NCBI GenBank assembly: GCA_002238665.1
Contig: MPMU01000004.1
Location: 1 to 53,008, forward strand
Reading direction: 5' to 3'
Source: Gammaproteobacteria bacterium bin55
GTDB taxonomy: Bacteria; Pseudomonadota; Gammaproteobacteria; Pseudomonadales; Azotimanducaceae
DNA: 53,008 nucleotides
Of this stretch, positions 9,401-16,991 are shown piece by piece. The notes beneath the pieces were generated by a model. It had not been told where the DNA came from and searched no databases. It was given only the letters and a program-made list of their open reading frames with translations. Position 1 is the first letter of the stretch; the number at the start of each line of letters is the position of its first letter. The position numbers and the translations under genes were made by a program.

Positions 9401-9858
9401 TGAGGTTGCACTTGATCGAAAAAGTCAGCTGCAACCTGCCAATCCGACAGGACTTCAGTCGCGGGCAAAACTGGAATGCTGTTTTGGTTTGCAAGATTTC
9501 GTGCCGACAGTTTGTCCCCAAACAGAATCAATGAATTGGGACTAGGTCCAACGAATATGATTCCGTTGTCTACACATGCCTGAGCAAACTCAGCGTTTTC
9601 AGACAGAAATCCATATCCCGGGTGAATCGCTTCACAGCCAGATTGCTGGGCTACTTCAATGATTTGTTCAATGCCTAGGTACGCTGATGCACCTGTACCT
9701 TCAAGAATAACGGCTTCGTCGAGCATCTGTACATGAAGAGACTCTTTGTCGTCCTCAGGATAGATACCCACCGTGTGAATACCCATCTCTCTAGCTGTAC
9801 GGTGGATTCGAAGCGCGATCTCGCCTCGATTAGCGATCAGTAAATTCTTAATCGACAT
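6445..9858 (-). CDS. Single-chain biotin-dependent acyl-CoA carboxylase
   Basis: A 1137-residue fusion carrying all the parts of an acyl-CoA carboxylase. The biotin carboxylase domain spans about residues 1-455, with the ATP-grasp loop SGGGGRGMR at 162-170, the HPGYGFLSENAEF region and MEANPRLQVEHTVTE. The biotin carrier domain spans about 525-590, with the biotinylation motif LSAMKMEH and the target Lys at 555. The carboxyltransferase spans about 610-1137, with GGMNHKMMDRMF, a Gly-rich loop, and FVVAWPTSEFGGMGLEGQV. It would add CO2 to an acyl-CoA in the cytoplasm. Most bacteria split these domains among several proteins. The layout and length fit the single-polypeptide long-chain acyl-CoA carboxylases (LCC). 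Substrate chain length cannot be read from the sequence. It is transcribed alone after a terminator that separates it from gor. Confidence 0.9.
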   Translation of the reverse strand: MSIKNLLIANRGEIALRIHRTAREMGIHTVGIYPEDDKESLHVQMLDEAVILEGTGASAYLGIEQIIEVAQQSGCEAIHPGYGFLSENAEFAQACVDNGIIFVGPSPNSLILFGDKLSARNLANQNSIPVLPATEVLSDWQVAADFFDQVQPQNTIILKAVSGGGGRGMRLIESREEIQSALERGMTEAESSFGSGDLYAELYLQNALHIEIQVVCDQHSGVSHLGERDCSIQRRHQKVVEVAPSPQLPQALKERIFEAATKLATVANYDNIGTFEFLVDGSELSEESPFYFMEANPRLQVEHTVTEEVTGVDLVRTQLEIASGANLADLGLSLEDTPKPRGYSIQLRINMEKLQVDGVALPRFGLIDCFRPSQGPGVRVDTFGYEGYRTSTLYDSLLAKLIVTSGSSSFSETVTRANRALGEFVIDGVETNLNVLMNILADPEIASGRMRTRFIDENLQTLTKERETAVFAKRGESSTVELAGAKLDTADPLAVLREGRQQREEQRARAAKQRTFDEGYFPVRATMQATIQSLEIDLGSEVVETQEIIVLSAMKMEHVVFAPASGVVSEINIKEGDTVLEDTVLLVVKEQEVAKSRQEGEVELDLDTPRPDLAEVIRRRSLTTDESRIRQTTKRHGQAGRTARENIYDLADDGSFVQWGSLAVGQGLHGTVDELLDYAPSDGLVMGFGHVNGHEFREEKSRCVLMSYDYSVLAGSQGGMNHKMMDRMFQTAAKINSPLVLFTEGGGGRAGGGSRNARPGRGGSPVISGGGGLNTPSWALLSNLSGRVPVVGVNAGFCFAGNAVLLGCCDVIIATENSSIGIGGPAMIEGGGLGVYSPEEVGPMSVQVQNGVVDIAVKDEEEAVEVTKRYLSYFQGPLVSWEAPDQRLLRHVIPENRLRVYDIRELLNILADRDSVLELRPQFGTAMITSFLRIEGKPMGVIANNPAVISGAIDSDAADKAARFMKLCDAFQIPILLLCDCPGIMVGPEDEKTAIVRHAARMFVIGANIKVPTYMVILRKAYGLGAQAMGGGNHRLPVFVVAWPTSEFGGMGLEGQVKLGQRARLEAIEDLKERQAAYERMVENAYNRGKGLNAGHVFEVDDVIDPADTRRWIIAGMKANEPVDEGPQVRVPLIDTW

Positions 9859-9904
9859 TCTTAGAACATGGAGTTATTGATGGAAAAATAGCGGCTTACA
9901 AACG

Positions 9905-9930
9905 AAAAAGTGTGAAGAGGATATTCACAC
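9905..9930 (-). terminator. Rho-independent terminator after gor
   Basis: On the minus strand, arms GTGTGAA and TTCACAC (7 bp, perfect) surround a 7-nt loop and are followed at once by TTTTT. It lies about 100 bp after the gor stop and 50 bp before the carboxylase start, so it should end the gor transcript and leave the carboxylase with its own promoter. Confidence 0.8.
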
Positions 9931-10030
9931 AAACTACGACAAGGAAATCGACGAAATGAATATAGCAAAGTGTAAATCTGAGGATTTAGAGTACGTTGTC
10001 ACGTCGCTCAGTTGACAGATTGACTGGAAG

Positions 10031-11377
10031 CTAGCGCACTTTCTCCCGCATAGTCACAAATTCTTCTGCTGCCGTAGGGTGTATTCCGATCGTCTGATCA
10101 AAATCTGCCTTGGTCGCCTTAGCAGTGATTGCGACCGCCAATCCTTGGATAATCTCTCCAGCTTCTGGACCAACCATGTGTGCCGCTATGACTCTATCGG
10201 AATCGCCGTCGACCAGCAACTTCATCATCGAGCGTTCATGTCGAAGACTGATCGTGTGTTTCATTGGACGGAAGCTTGACTCGTAGACCTGCAAGTTATC
10301 GTAGATGTCTTGCGCTTCTTCCTCCGTTGGTCCCACTGTACCGATGTTTGGTTGACAGAAAATTGCGGTTGGAATAAGATGGTAATTCACAGGTCTGTGC
10401 GTACCTTGAAATTGACTACAGGCGAAGCTCATGCCTTCAGCAATGGCCACTGGAGTTAACTGCTCTCGGTCTATGACATCTCCCAACGCGAATATGTGAG
10501 GTTCGCTCGACTGATAGTCATCGTTGACTTGAATAGCCCCCGATTCCTTTAAGGTAACACCAGCTTCTTGTAAACCTAGTTCTGCTGTATGCGGAGCCCG
10601 ACCAGTGGCATAGAGTACGAGTTCGGCAGACAGTTCACTGCCATCCGTCAAAGATAAGACTTTCGTAGCTCCTTGTTCTCGAATTCTCTCTACATTCACG
10701 TCGAAACGGATATCGATTCCTTTATTCACCATCTGTTCTGCGACAAACTTCGCAATTCGTCGATCAAATCCTCTCAGGAACAATCCACCTCGATAGAGTA
10801 GCGTCGTATCGACTCCTAATCCAGCCAATATACCTGCAAACTCAACGGCAATATAACCTCCACCCACTACAACAGCATGACGCGGTAGATCTTCTAGGTA
10901 AAACATGTCGTTAGAGTCAACAACCAATTCGCGCCCTGGCACGGCAGGAATCGTTGGCCATGACCCTGTGGCAATAAGGATTTTGTCGGATGTGACTTTA
11001 GTGCCGCCTACTTCAATCGTATGTGAATCTACAAGCTTTGCGTGGGATTCATAAATGTCTACACCAGGCTGGACGAGCAAGTCTCGATATATGTCATTCA
11101 ATCGAGAGATCTCAGTGTCCTTGTTCTGCCTCAGTGTGCGCCAATCAAACTTCGGTGATTGTGCAGACCAACCATAGTTCTTTGAGTCTTCGAAATCTTC
11201 ATGAAAATGACTTCCGTAGACGAAGAGTTTTTTGGGTACGCAACCGACGTTAACGCACGTTCCACCTAGATATCTTTCTTCAGCGATACCGACTTTAGCA
11301 CCAAAAGAAGCAGACATTCGAGCAGCACGAACGCCACCTGACCCAGCACCGACCACAAATAGGTCGTAGTGATCCAT
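10031..11377 (-). CDS. gor: Glutathione-disulfide reductase
   Basis: A 448-residue FAD/NADPH oxidoreductase that regenerates reduced glutathione in the cytoplasm. The FAD motif GAGSGG is at residues 10-15, the redox-active disulfide motif GGTCVNVGCVPKK at 38-50 (Cys41/Cys46), the NADPH-binding VVGGGYIAVEFAG near 165-177, the second FAD motif ALGDVI near 295, and the C-terminal catalytic His-Glu region IHPTAAEE near 432-439. The VNVGCVPKK form is typical of glutathione reductase rather than lipoamide dehydrogenase. The ATG is preceded by TAGGAAATA. It is divergent from the restriction-modification genes across a 169-bp gap. Confidence 0.9.
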   Translation of the reverse strand: MDHYDLFVVGAGSGGVRAARMSASFGAKVGIAEERYLGGTCVNVGCVPKKLFVYGSHFHEDFEDSKNYGWSAQSPKFDWRTLRQNKDTEISRLNDIYRDLLVQPGVDIYESHAKLVDSHTIEVGGTKVTSDKILIATGSWPTIPAVPGRELVVDSNDMFYLEDLPRHAVVVGGGYIAVEFAGILAGLGVDTTLLYRGGLFLRGFDRRIAKFVAEQMVNKGIDIRFDVNVERIREQGATKVLSLTDGSELSAELVLYATGRAPHTAELGLQEAGVTLKESGAIQVNDDYQSSEPHIFALGDVIDREQLTPVAIAEGMSFACSQFQGTHRPVNYHLIPTAIFCQPNIGTVGPTEEEAQDIYDNLQVYESSFRPMKHTISLRHERSMMKLLVDGDSDRVIAAHMVGPEAGEIIQGLAVAITAKATKADFDQTIGIHPTAAEEFVTMREKVR

Positions 11378-11424
11378 TATTTCCTACCTTTTACCTAATA
11401 CAAGAACCGAACAAACTCAGGCAA

Positions 11425-11449
11425 AATCAATTCATGGATTGAATTGATT
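11425..11449. promoter_or_regulatory. 25-bp perfect inverted repeat between gor and the methyltransferase
   Basis: Arms AATCAATTCA and TGAATTGATT (10 bp, no mismatch) flank a 5-nt centre. It sits about 100 bp upstream of the methyltransferase start and 48 bp upstream of the gor start, in a divergent intergenic region. No T-run follows on either strand, so an operator is more likely than a terminator. No gene for a controller (C) protein was seen nearby. Confidence 0.6.
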
Positions 11450-11546
11450 GATCAGATTTACAAAGAATCCGGGTGAATTCACAAAGTAACTTAGAATTTT
11501 GAGTAGCTCGGTAAATTAAACGCTCATTTTTGGAGCGGATTCGTCC

Positions 11547-12524
11547 GTGATACTAGAACACGAAGGAACACATACTAATGGGGATAGTTTGACCCACGAA
11601 CAGAAAACTGGTTCTTATCGCAAAAACGCCACTCAATCCTCATCGAATCAAGAGAAAAAGTCAGATGCACAGTGTCTCGTGATTCACGCGGAGTGTACTG
11701 AATGGTTACGACGTCCTGGTCAAGACTCAAAACCAATTGACTTGACATTCTTAGACCCACCGTTCAATCAAGGTAAAGCCTACACCTCGCATAACGATGA
11801 TATGTGTGAAGAAGACTATTGGCTGTGGATGAAGGAAATATGTCAGTTGACACGACAAAAATCGTCGGATGGTGCGGGAATTTACTTTATGCAGCGGGAG
11901 AAAAACTGTGAGCAAGTACTAAGAGTTCTCAGAGAGTCAGGTTGGACATATCAAAATTTGATCATATGGAAGAAGAAAACTTCTGCAGTTCCCAGTAGTT
12001 TCCGATTAGGTAAATCTCATCAAATCATCGTATTCGCTACGAACGGCCGCAAACCACGAGTATTTAACAAGCTTCGCATCGATCCACCATTACCAGCAGG
12101 ATACAAACCACGCGAAAATGGCATGTTGTTGACCGATGTGTGGGACGATATACGCGAGATGACCTCAGGATACTTTGCAGGAGAGGAGGCACTTCGTAAT
12201 CCTAACGGGTCGCGAGCACATAACCAACAATCTCCTATCGCCCTATTGCTCCGGATAATTCTTTGCTCTTCAAGTCCAGGCGATCTCATCTTTGATCCTT
12301 TCGCCGGGACGGCGACGACTGGTGTAGTATCAAGTCAGATAGGACGAAACTCAATCTGCCTCGAAAAAGATGCTCAAAATTTTGGAGTGATGACCCACCG
12401 TGTGAGCTTTCCACGTGCATCAGACAGTGTGAATCGGTTTTTGAAAGACTACACCCACACAGATTCGCTAGTGCAAATCACAGGATTGCACGAAGGTCAG
12501 AAAAATCGCATCAATGGTACATAA
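11547..12524 (+). CDS. Site-specific DNA amino-methyltransferase (type II, beta-class order)
   Basis: A 325-residue S-adenosylmethionine-dependent methyltransferase that should modify adenine N6 or cytosine N4 at a specific site. The catalytic motif IV is LDPPF at residues 69-73, and the SAM-binding motif I is FDPFAGTATTG at 249-259. The order IV before I marks the beta class. The middle contains IIWKKKT and DVWDDI, typical of this group. The first 40 residues are polar and not conserved. The start GTG has GGAG about 12 nt upstream; a later start is possible. It lies 43 bp before a putative nuclease gene, which suggests a type II restriction-modification pair. The target sequence cannot be deduced. 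Confidence 0.85.
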   Translation: MILEHEGTHTNGDSLTHEQKTGSYRKNATQSSSNQEKKSDAQCLVIHAECTEWLRRPGQDSKPIDLTFLDPPFNQGKAYTSHNDDMCEEDYWLWMKEICQLTRQKSSDGAGIYFMQREKNCEQVLRVLRESGWTYQNLIIWKKKTSAVPSSFRLGKSHQIIVFATNGRKPRVFNKLRIDPPLPAGYKPRENGMLLTDVWDDIREMTSGYFAGEEALRNPNGSRAHNQQSPIALLLRIILCSSSPGDLIFDPFAGTATTGVVSSQIGRNSICLEKDAQNFGVMTHRVSFPRASDSVNRFLKDYTHTDSLVQITGLHEGQKNRINGT

Positions 12525-12567
12525 CGTGCCACTTCTGGCTTAGCGTGAGCAACTTTGTGATTTAACG

Positions 12568-13479
12568 TTGGCTACAAGTTCCATCTACCACTTTTTCATC
12601 GAATTAGCGAAGAGACGTGGGTACCTTACGTATTCAGCCAACTTAGAAGATTTCGAGTTCCCAGAATCGATGGTTGCTGCGAAATCGAAAGGGAGTTTCC
12701 CAGATCTAGTTTTGAGACTAAGCGATCAACAACCCTTTTCTGGAGGAGAACTCATTGAAATTAAGACCTCACAGTCATATGGTATTTCCTCCTTTAACTC
12801 GACTTTACCCCGTTCCTCACACAAAGTCTCAGAATTGAGTAAAAACATACGCGATCAAATGTTGAATAAAGGTGAAGATCCCGATGCAGTTCCCGAACGT
12901 GAGATCTACTATCTGATTTTTGGGATTAACAAGAGGGCGCGTCCCGCACCTCTGTACAAAATTTGCTTAGTTCATGGTGCCTTTTTTGAAACTATATCAA
13001 CCGAGTCTGCTATTAAACAGGCGTTTCAAGAGATGCTTGAAGAGTGTGGAATCACTGTCGACCAATTCATTTGGGAAGAAGCAACCATCAATCAAAATAC
13101 TATTAACAGAAGCAGGCACCCTACTGATTCGAGTTTCAGAATCCGCTTCAGAATGATGGCTGAAGCTCACAAAAACGCCAATTTACTTAACTCTAATCTT
13201 TATCCGGCGATCACGGATAATTCACTGTCCCTGGTATTACCGTTTGAAAACGAAAAGAGCGAATTTCCCAAAGACTCACAATCAAGTTTGGAATATGTCA
13301 AACTTTGGGACGTAGCAGACTCTATTCGCTCGAATAAAAGGTTCAAATCGATCCAAATCGCTTTCAATGAGCAGGACACGGAAATCATGGATTCCACTTC
13401 TATCGGCGTCCTGCGAAGCCAAATATCTGGATACTTTCTACACGTTAGAGTCGACTCGCCTACCACCAAATCAATCTAG
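12568..13479 (+). CDS. Putative type II restriction endonuclease (PD-(D/E)XK-like)
   Basis: A 303-residue protein I cannot assign to a named family. It has a plausible PD-(D/E)XK nuclease core: FPDLVLRL with Asp46, then ELIEIKTSQ with Glu64 and Lys66, spaced as in many restriction enzymes. Its position 43 bp after a DNA methyltransferase on the same strand makes it the probable cognate endonuclease (inference). The start is TTG: an in-frame TAG nine codons upstream excludes a longer form, and the N-terminus SSIYHFFIELAKRRGY reads as a normal helix. No ribosome site is obvious, which might keep nuclease expression low. It could instead be a nuclease-fold protein of other function. Confidence 0.65.
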   Translation: MATSSIYHFFIELAKRRGYLTYSANLEDFEFPESMVAAKSKGSFPDLVLRLSDQQPFSGGELIEIKTSQSYGISSFNSTLPRSSHKVSELSKNIRDQMLNKGEDPDAVPEREIYYLIFGINKRARPAPLYKICLVHGAFFETISTESAIKQAFQEMLEECGITVDQFIWEEATINQNTINRSRHPTDSSFRIRFRMMAEAHKNANLLNSNLYPAITDNSLSLVLPFENEKSEFPKDSQSSLEYVKLWDVADSIRSNKRFKSIQIAFNEQDTEIMDSTSIGVLRSQISGYFLHVRVDSPTTKSI

Positions 13480-13869
13480 AACGACATTAAGGTACTTCAG
13501 TGGTGGTCGCGAAAGATGAGACTTGCTGAGTTGATCGTTGAAACTGAGCGGGTCCTTATAGATTCTTCATCCGACAGCCACTGACGTCAAAGCAACTTTC
13601 ACCAAGTGAAACCTAGTTGGTTGCTCATAGAGCCTATACGCGGTGGTCTTAGAGTATTGTCAATCAGCAACGAGATGTGACAAATGACTGATTAATAATT
13701 GGGGTCCTGTCTACAGCTCAGCATGTCAGATCCTGACCAACCCCTTCCTCTTATTTCGAATACAGCGCTCGTCTTCTTACGTAATGCTCGGATAAAATGT
13801 TCAGGATAGCGGTAGATATGTTTCAGTTCAACTAAGCGAGAATGCAACCGAGACTGATTTATCCTGTCA
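13480..13869. other. 390-bp intergenic region with a small palindrome
   Basis: No convincing gene in either strand. The only structure noted is TTTCAC and GTGAAA (6-bp arms, 3-nt centre) at 13597-13611, about 260 bp upstream of the crotonase operon. This could be an operator, but short repeats of this size also occur by chance. I saw no terminator hairpin with a T-run after the nuclease gene. Confidence 0.5.
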
Positions 13870-14667
13870 GTGACCTATTCCAAACCTGAAGCCAAACCGA
13901 TTATGACCAAGGCAACTCTGTCCAGTAACGTCTTGAAAATCCCTCTCGAACAGGACCTTCTGGATTATGCAGCTTACATTCGGGTCAAAGATGCCGCTGA
14001 AGAGGTACAGAACACTTCTAGTCTCCGAGGATTGGTGCTGGTGATCAACTCACAAGGTGACAATCTGGGTGATATGGGGGATGTTCCTGGCGAATATGTT
14101 CATCGAATCCCTAAAGGCGACCATGGTGCCGGTCCAATAATCCAGCAAGACGCATTGAATGCACTTTGGACCTGTATGAAACCCACTGCTGCCTTTCTTG
14201 GAGAAAAAGTCGGAGGTAGCTCAATCGACTTAGCTTCTTTCTGTGATACAAGGGTCGCTTCGGACTCCACAATCCTTCAAGACGATCGAATCACGCTAGG
14301 TCAGACTGCCTCAACTGGTATTACATATCTGCTTCCAAGACTCATCGGCCTATCACAGGCCATGAGGCTGCTTCTTATGGGTGGTTCATTCAATGCTGAT
14401 GCTCTACTCAACTTACAGTTTGTGCACGAGATAGTGCCCGACTGCAATTGGCAATCGCGAATAGAAGCTATGTGCGACGAGATCTCGAAAATGCCTACTC
14501 GAGCATATGAGGTGCACAAGATGCAGGTACTACCACAGCTAGACATCTCCCATGATGCAGCCATGATCCATAGTCTCGGTATTCGCCAAACCCACGTCAT
14601 AAAAGACAGGCAAGAAGGTATCCAAGCGTGGCGAGAACGTCGCGCTCCAAGGTTCACTGGCGAATGA
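13870..14667 (+). CDS. Crotonase-fold protein lacking the catalytic glutamates
   Basis: A 265-residue member of the enoyl-CoA hydratase/isomerase superfamily. The fold is indicated by LRGLVLVINSQG, KPTAAFLGEKVGGSSIDLASFCDTRVAS, the LPRLIGLSQAMRLLLMG segment, and the usual C-terminal EGIQAWRERRAPRF. By manual alignment with rat mitochondrial hydratase, the Glu in GCELA is Asp here (SIDLA) and the Glu in GQPE is Arg (DDR). Ordinary hydratase chemistry is therefore unlikely. The start is GTG at 13870; ATG at 13903 is an alternative, and neither has a clear ribosome site. Its stop overlaps the next gene's start (ATGA), so the pair is translationally coupled. Confidence 0.75.
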   Translation: MTYSKPEAKPIMTKATLSSNVLKIPLEQDLLDYAAYIRVKDAAEEVQNTSSLRGLVLVINSQGDNLGDMGDVPGEYVHRIPKGDHGAGPIIQQDALNALWTCMKPTAAFLGEKVGGSSIDLASFCDTRVASDSTILQDDRITLGQTASTGITYLLPRLIGLSQAMRLLLMGGSFNADALLNLQFVHEIVPDCNWQSRIEAMCDEISKMPTRAYEVHKMQVLPQLDISHDAAMIHSLGIRQTHVIKDRQEGIQAWRERRAPRFTGE

Positions 14668-15386
14668 ACGAATCACTTCCCCTATTAGTCAAAGATGAAA
14701 ATGGAGTTAGGCATCTAATTCTTAATAGACCCACGAAACTCAACGCAATTGACTATGCTCAGCACTTGCGGTTGTTCAGTGAGTTCAAGAGTGCGGCGAC
14801 TGATGACTCCGTTCGAGTAGTTGCGTTATCTGGAATGGGTCGAGGATTTTCGGCGGGAGATGATCTAAGTGCTGAACCTTTCCAAGGCGATGATCCGTTT
14901 AGTGATCGGAAAGTCAATCTTGAAATAGGATCGGGTCCTGCAATACTGCTCGAATCATGTAAGTGTCTCCGAAATCTTCCCAAACCAACGGTCGCCCTCA
15001 TGCATGGCGTAGCACTTGGCTCAGGCTATGACTACAGTCTATCCTGTGATTTTCGCCTGGCAACAAAGGACATCCGTTATGGCGATCCTCGAATAGATCG
15101 AGCACTTTGGGCCGCAGAAGGATGGTCGTTCAAGTTACCTAGACTTGCAAATCTCTCGTTAGTGAGCAGGATTGCTTATCTTGGCGAAGAAATGGATGGT
15201 GATAAAGCGCTCCAGTTCGGGTTGGTCTCAGAGATTCTCAGCGGTGATCCGGATATTCGCACCAGTGCACAAGGGTTTTTAAACCGATTAGTAAGCGTAG
15301 CTGGAGATGTCTACGCGAGGAATAAGGAAGCACTTTTGAATTCTTTAGATATGAACTACGAACACGCGATTAAACAACAAATTTAG
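14664..15386 (+). CDS. Second crotonase-fold protein, coupled to the first
   Basis: A 240-residue enoyl-CoA hydratase/isomerase-like protein. It has the N-terminal LILNRPTKLNAID, the acyl-CoA/oxyanion-hole loop GRGFSAGDDL and KPTVALMHGVALGSGYDYSLSCDFRLA. The usual Glu positions read Asp (GYDYS) and Arg (GDPR), the same substitutions as in the upstream paralogue. I chose ATG at 14664, which overlaps the upstream TGA as ATGA, over a longer GTG frame that would overlap by 40 bp. The PhyH-like gene follows after 4 bp. The three genes are almost certainly one transcript. Substrate is unknown; a hydrolase or lyase-type crotonase reaction is possible. Confidence 0.78.
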   Translation: MNESLPLLVKDENGVRHLILNRPTKLNAIDYAQHLRLFSEFKSAATDDSVRVVALSGMGRGFSAGDDLSAEPFQGDDPFSDRKVNLEIGSGPAILLESCKCLRNLPKPTVALMHGVALGSGYDYSLSCDFRLATKDIRYGDPRIDRALWAAEGWSFKLPRLANLSLVSRIAYLGEEMDGDKALQFGLVSEILSGDPDIRTSAQGFLNRLVSVAGDVYARNKEALLNSLDMNYEHAIKQQI

Positions 15387-15390
15387 ATTT

Positions 15391-16959
15391 ATGCAGAAGC
15401 TACTAACCGATTATCAGGTTCAGCAATTCATCGTAGATGGTTGTCTCAGCCTACACCCAGATGTTGAAGCCACTGTGCATGCATCTATCGATGCACAGGT
15501 TCGAGAGGCGATTGAAACAGAGTTTCATATGGGAAATAATGTGGTTGCTCGAGTGCCTCAACTGTGGGAAGTACTGAGGTCCCCAGTCATACATGGCGCA
15601 GTAGTAAGCCTGCTCGGACCAAATTACTACGTTCATCCTCACCGTGCGATTCATACGAGTACACCCGTAGAAGACAAGTCAGTTGAGATTGCTGCTGATC
15701 AGAGTGGACCGACGATGGGTAAAGGATCTAGGGCCGGCTCTGGTTGGCATCAAGACGCGCAATCACCACTCTCTAGAGCTCGCCACCACACACCAAAGTA
15801 TCTAATTGGCTTCTATTTCCCACACGAAACCCCGGAATTGATGGGACCTACACGATATCAGGCTGGAAGCTACCTATATAGTGAGCCAGTAACACCATCG
15901 GGTGTAGTACTTGCAGACAAAATCGAAGCTGGTACTTTTCTTCTATTGCACTTTGACACAGTACATGCAGGTTGGCCAAATCGAACTGATCTAACACGCT
16001 ATATGCTGAAGTTCATCTTTGTTCGTACAGACCAGCCAAACGCACCTACCTGGAATCATCGGTCACCCCTTTGGTCGGTTCCGGAATGCACGAACAGCGA
16101 AAAAGACTTCACGGGTGCTTGGACCTATATCTGGTCCTGGCTACGAGGCACTGATTTTGAGCCTACCAATGGAGCAAGTTTGTTCAACGATCTCAATGTT
16201 ATTGATCAAGAGAAACGACTCGCAGCCATCTATACAGACAATAGCGAGAACATTGAGAATCTATTACTGCAAATTGAGTCCCTGGCCGGAAAGGATTTGC
16301 ATGACCGTCGGCTAGCTAAAAATAGAAATGGTGAAATAGTTCCACGCGATCATGTAATCGGAGCTGAGCGACGCTGGAATGAACGCGCTATTGTTTGGGA
16401 TGACGCAACTTACGCACTCATTGCTTTAGGTGAATCCGCACTTCAGCCCATCTTAGATCGACTTGAAACAGCATCTGATCCATGGGTAATCATGAACCTG
16501 CTATTTGCACTAGGTGAACTAGGTCTGAAGGCAGAGTCCGCAGTACCGAAAATGACTGAGTTCATAAAACACCCGTTACAGCAGGTTGTGCGAACTGCGT
16601 TAGATGCTCTAGCGGCTATTGGTTCGGGATTAAATGACACCTTCGATTCCATTGATTCGCTGTTCGATTCGTCTAATCCAGATTGGCAAGATGCAGAGGT
16701 AATGAGAGGCTGGACCGGAGAAGATCAGATTCGTTTAAACGCGGTATTTCTGCTTCTAAACGCAATCAACGGTGACCACAATCTGACCGAGATCGAACGG
16801 ATTCTTGAAAAAGCCTTAGGAGACAAGAACGGATACGTTTCCGCGGTTGCGATTGAAGGTTTAACTCGGATAGGAACAGAATCTAGCAATGCACTCGCAC
16901 TACGTTTCCTGTACGATCGACGATGGGATGAAACTATGAGAGTCTATAAACCCTTTTAA
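15391..16959 (+). CDS. Phytanoyl-CoA dioxygenase-like protein fused to HEAT-like repeats
   Basis: A 522-residue two-part protein. Residues about 1-215 look like the PhyH family of Fe(II)/2-oxoglutarate dioxygenases: the HxD iron motif is GWHQD (His120, Asp122), the distal His is in VHAGWPN (His192), and an Arg suited to bind 2-oxoglutarate follows near 203. Residues about 330-515 form helical pairs such as ATYALIALGESALQPILDRL, NLLFALGELGLKAESAVPKM and RTALDALAAIG, typical of HEAT/PBS-lyase-like repeats used for protein contacts. It probably hydroxylates an organic substrate while bound to a partner; substrate and partner are unknown. It ends the crotonase operon and converges with the isomerase-like genes 32 bp away. 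Confidence 0.78.
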   Translation: MQKLLTDYQVQQFIVDGCLSLHPDVEATVHASIDAQVREAIETEFHMGNNVVARVPQLWEVLRSPVIHGAVVSLLGPNYYVHPHRAIHTSTPVEDKSVEIAADQSGPTMGKGSRAGSGWHQDAQSPLSRARHHTPKYLIGFYFPHETPELMGPTRYQAGSYLYSEPVTPSGVVLADKIEAGTFLLLHFDTVHAGWPNRTDLTRYMLKFIFVRTDQPNAPTWNHRSPLWSVPECTNSEKDFTGAWTYIWSWLRGTDFEPTNGASLFNDLNVIDQEKRLAAIYTDNSENIENLLLQIESLAGKDLHDRRLAKNRNGEIVPRDHVIGAERRWNERAIVWDDATYALIALGESALQPILDRLETASDPWVIMNLLFALGELGLKAESAVPKMTEFIKHPLQQVVRTALDALAAIGSGLNDTFDSIDSLFDSSNPDWQDAEVMRGWTGEDQIRLNAVFLLLNAINGDHNLTEIERILEKALGDKNGYVSAVAIEGLTRIGTESSNALALRFLYDRRWDETMRVYKPF

Positions 16960-16991
16960 GGTTCAGTTCGGACCAATACCACAGACGTACT

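Noticed and set aside
13597-13611. TTTCAC/GTGAAA palindrome as a defined operator for the crotonase operon
   Set aside because: Arms are only 6 bp and it lies about 260 bp from the first gene; recorded as a note, not as a regulatory call.
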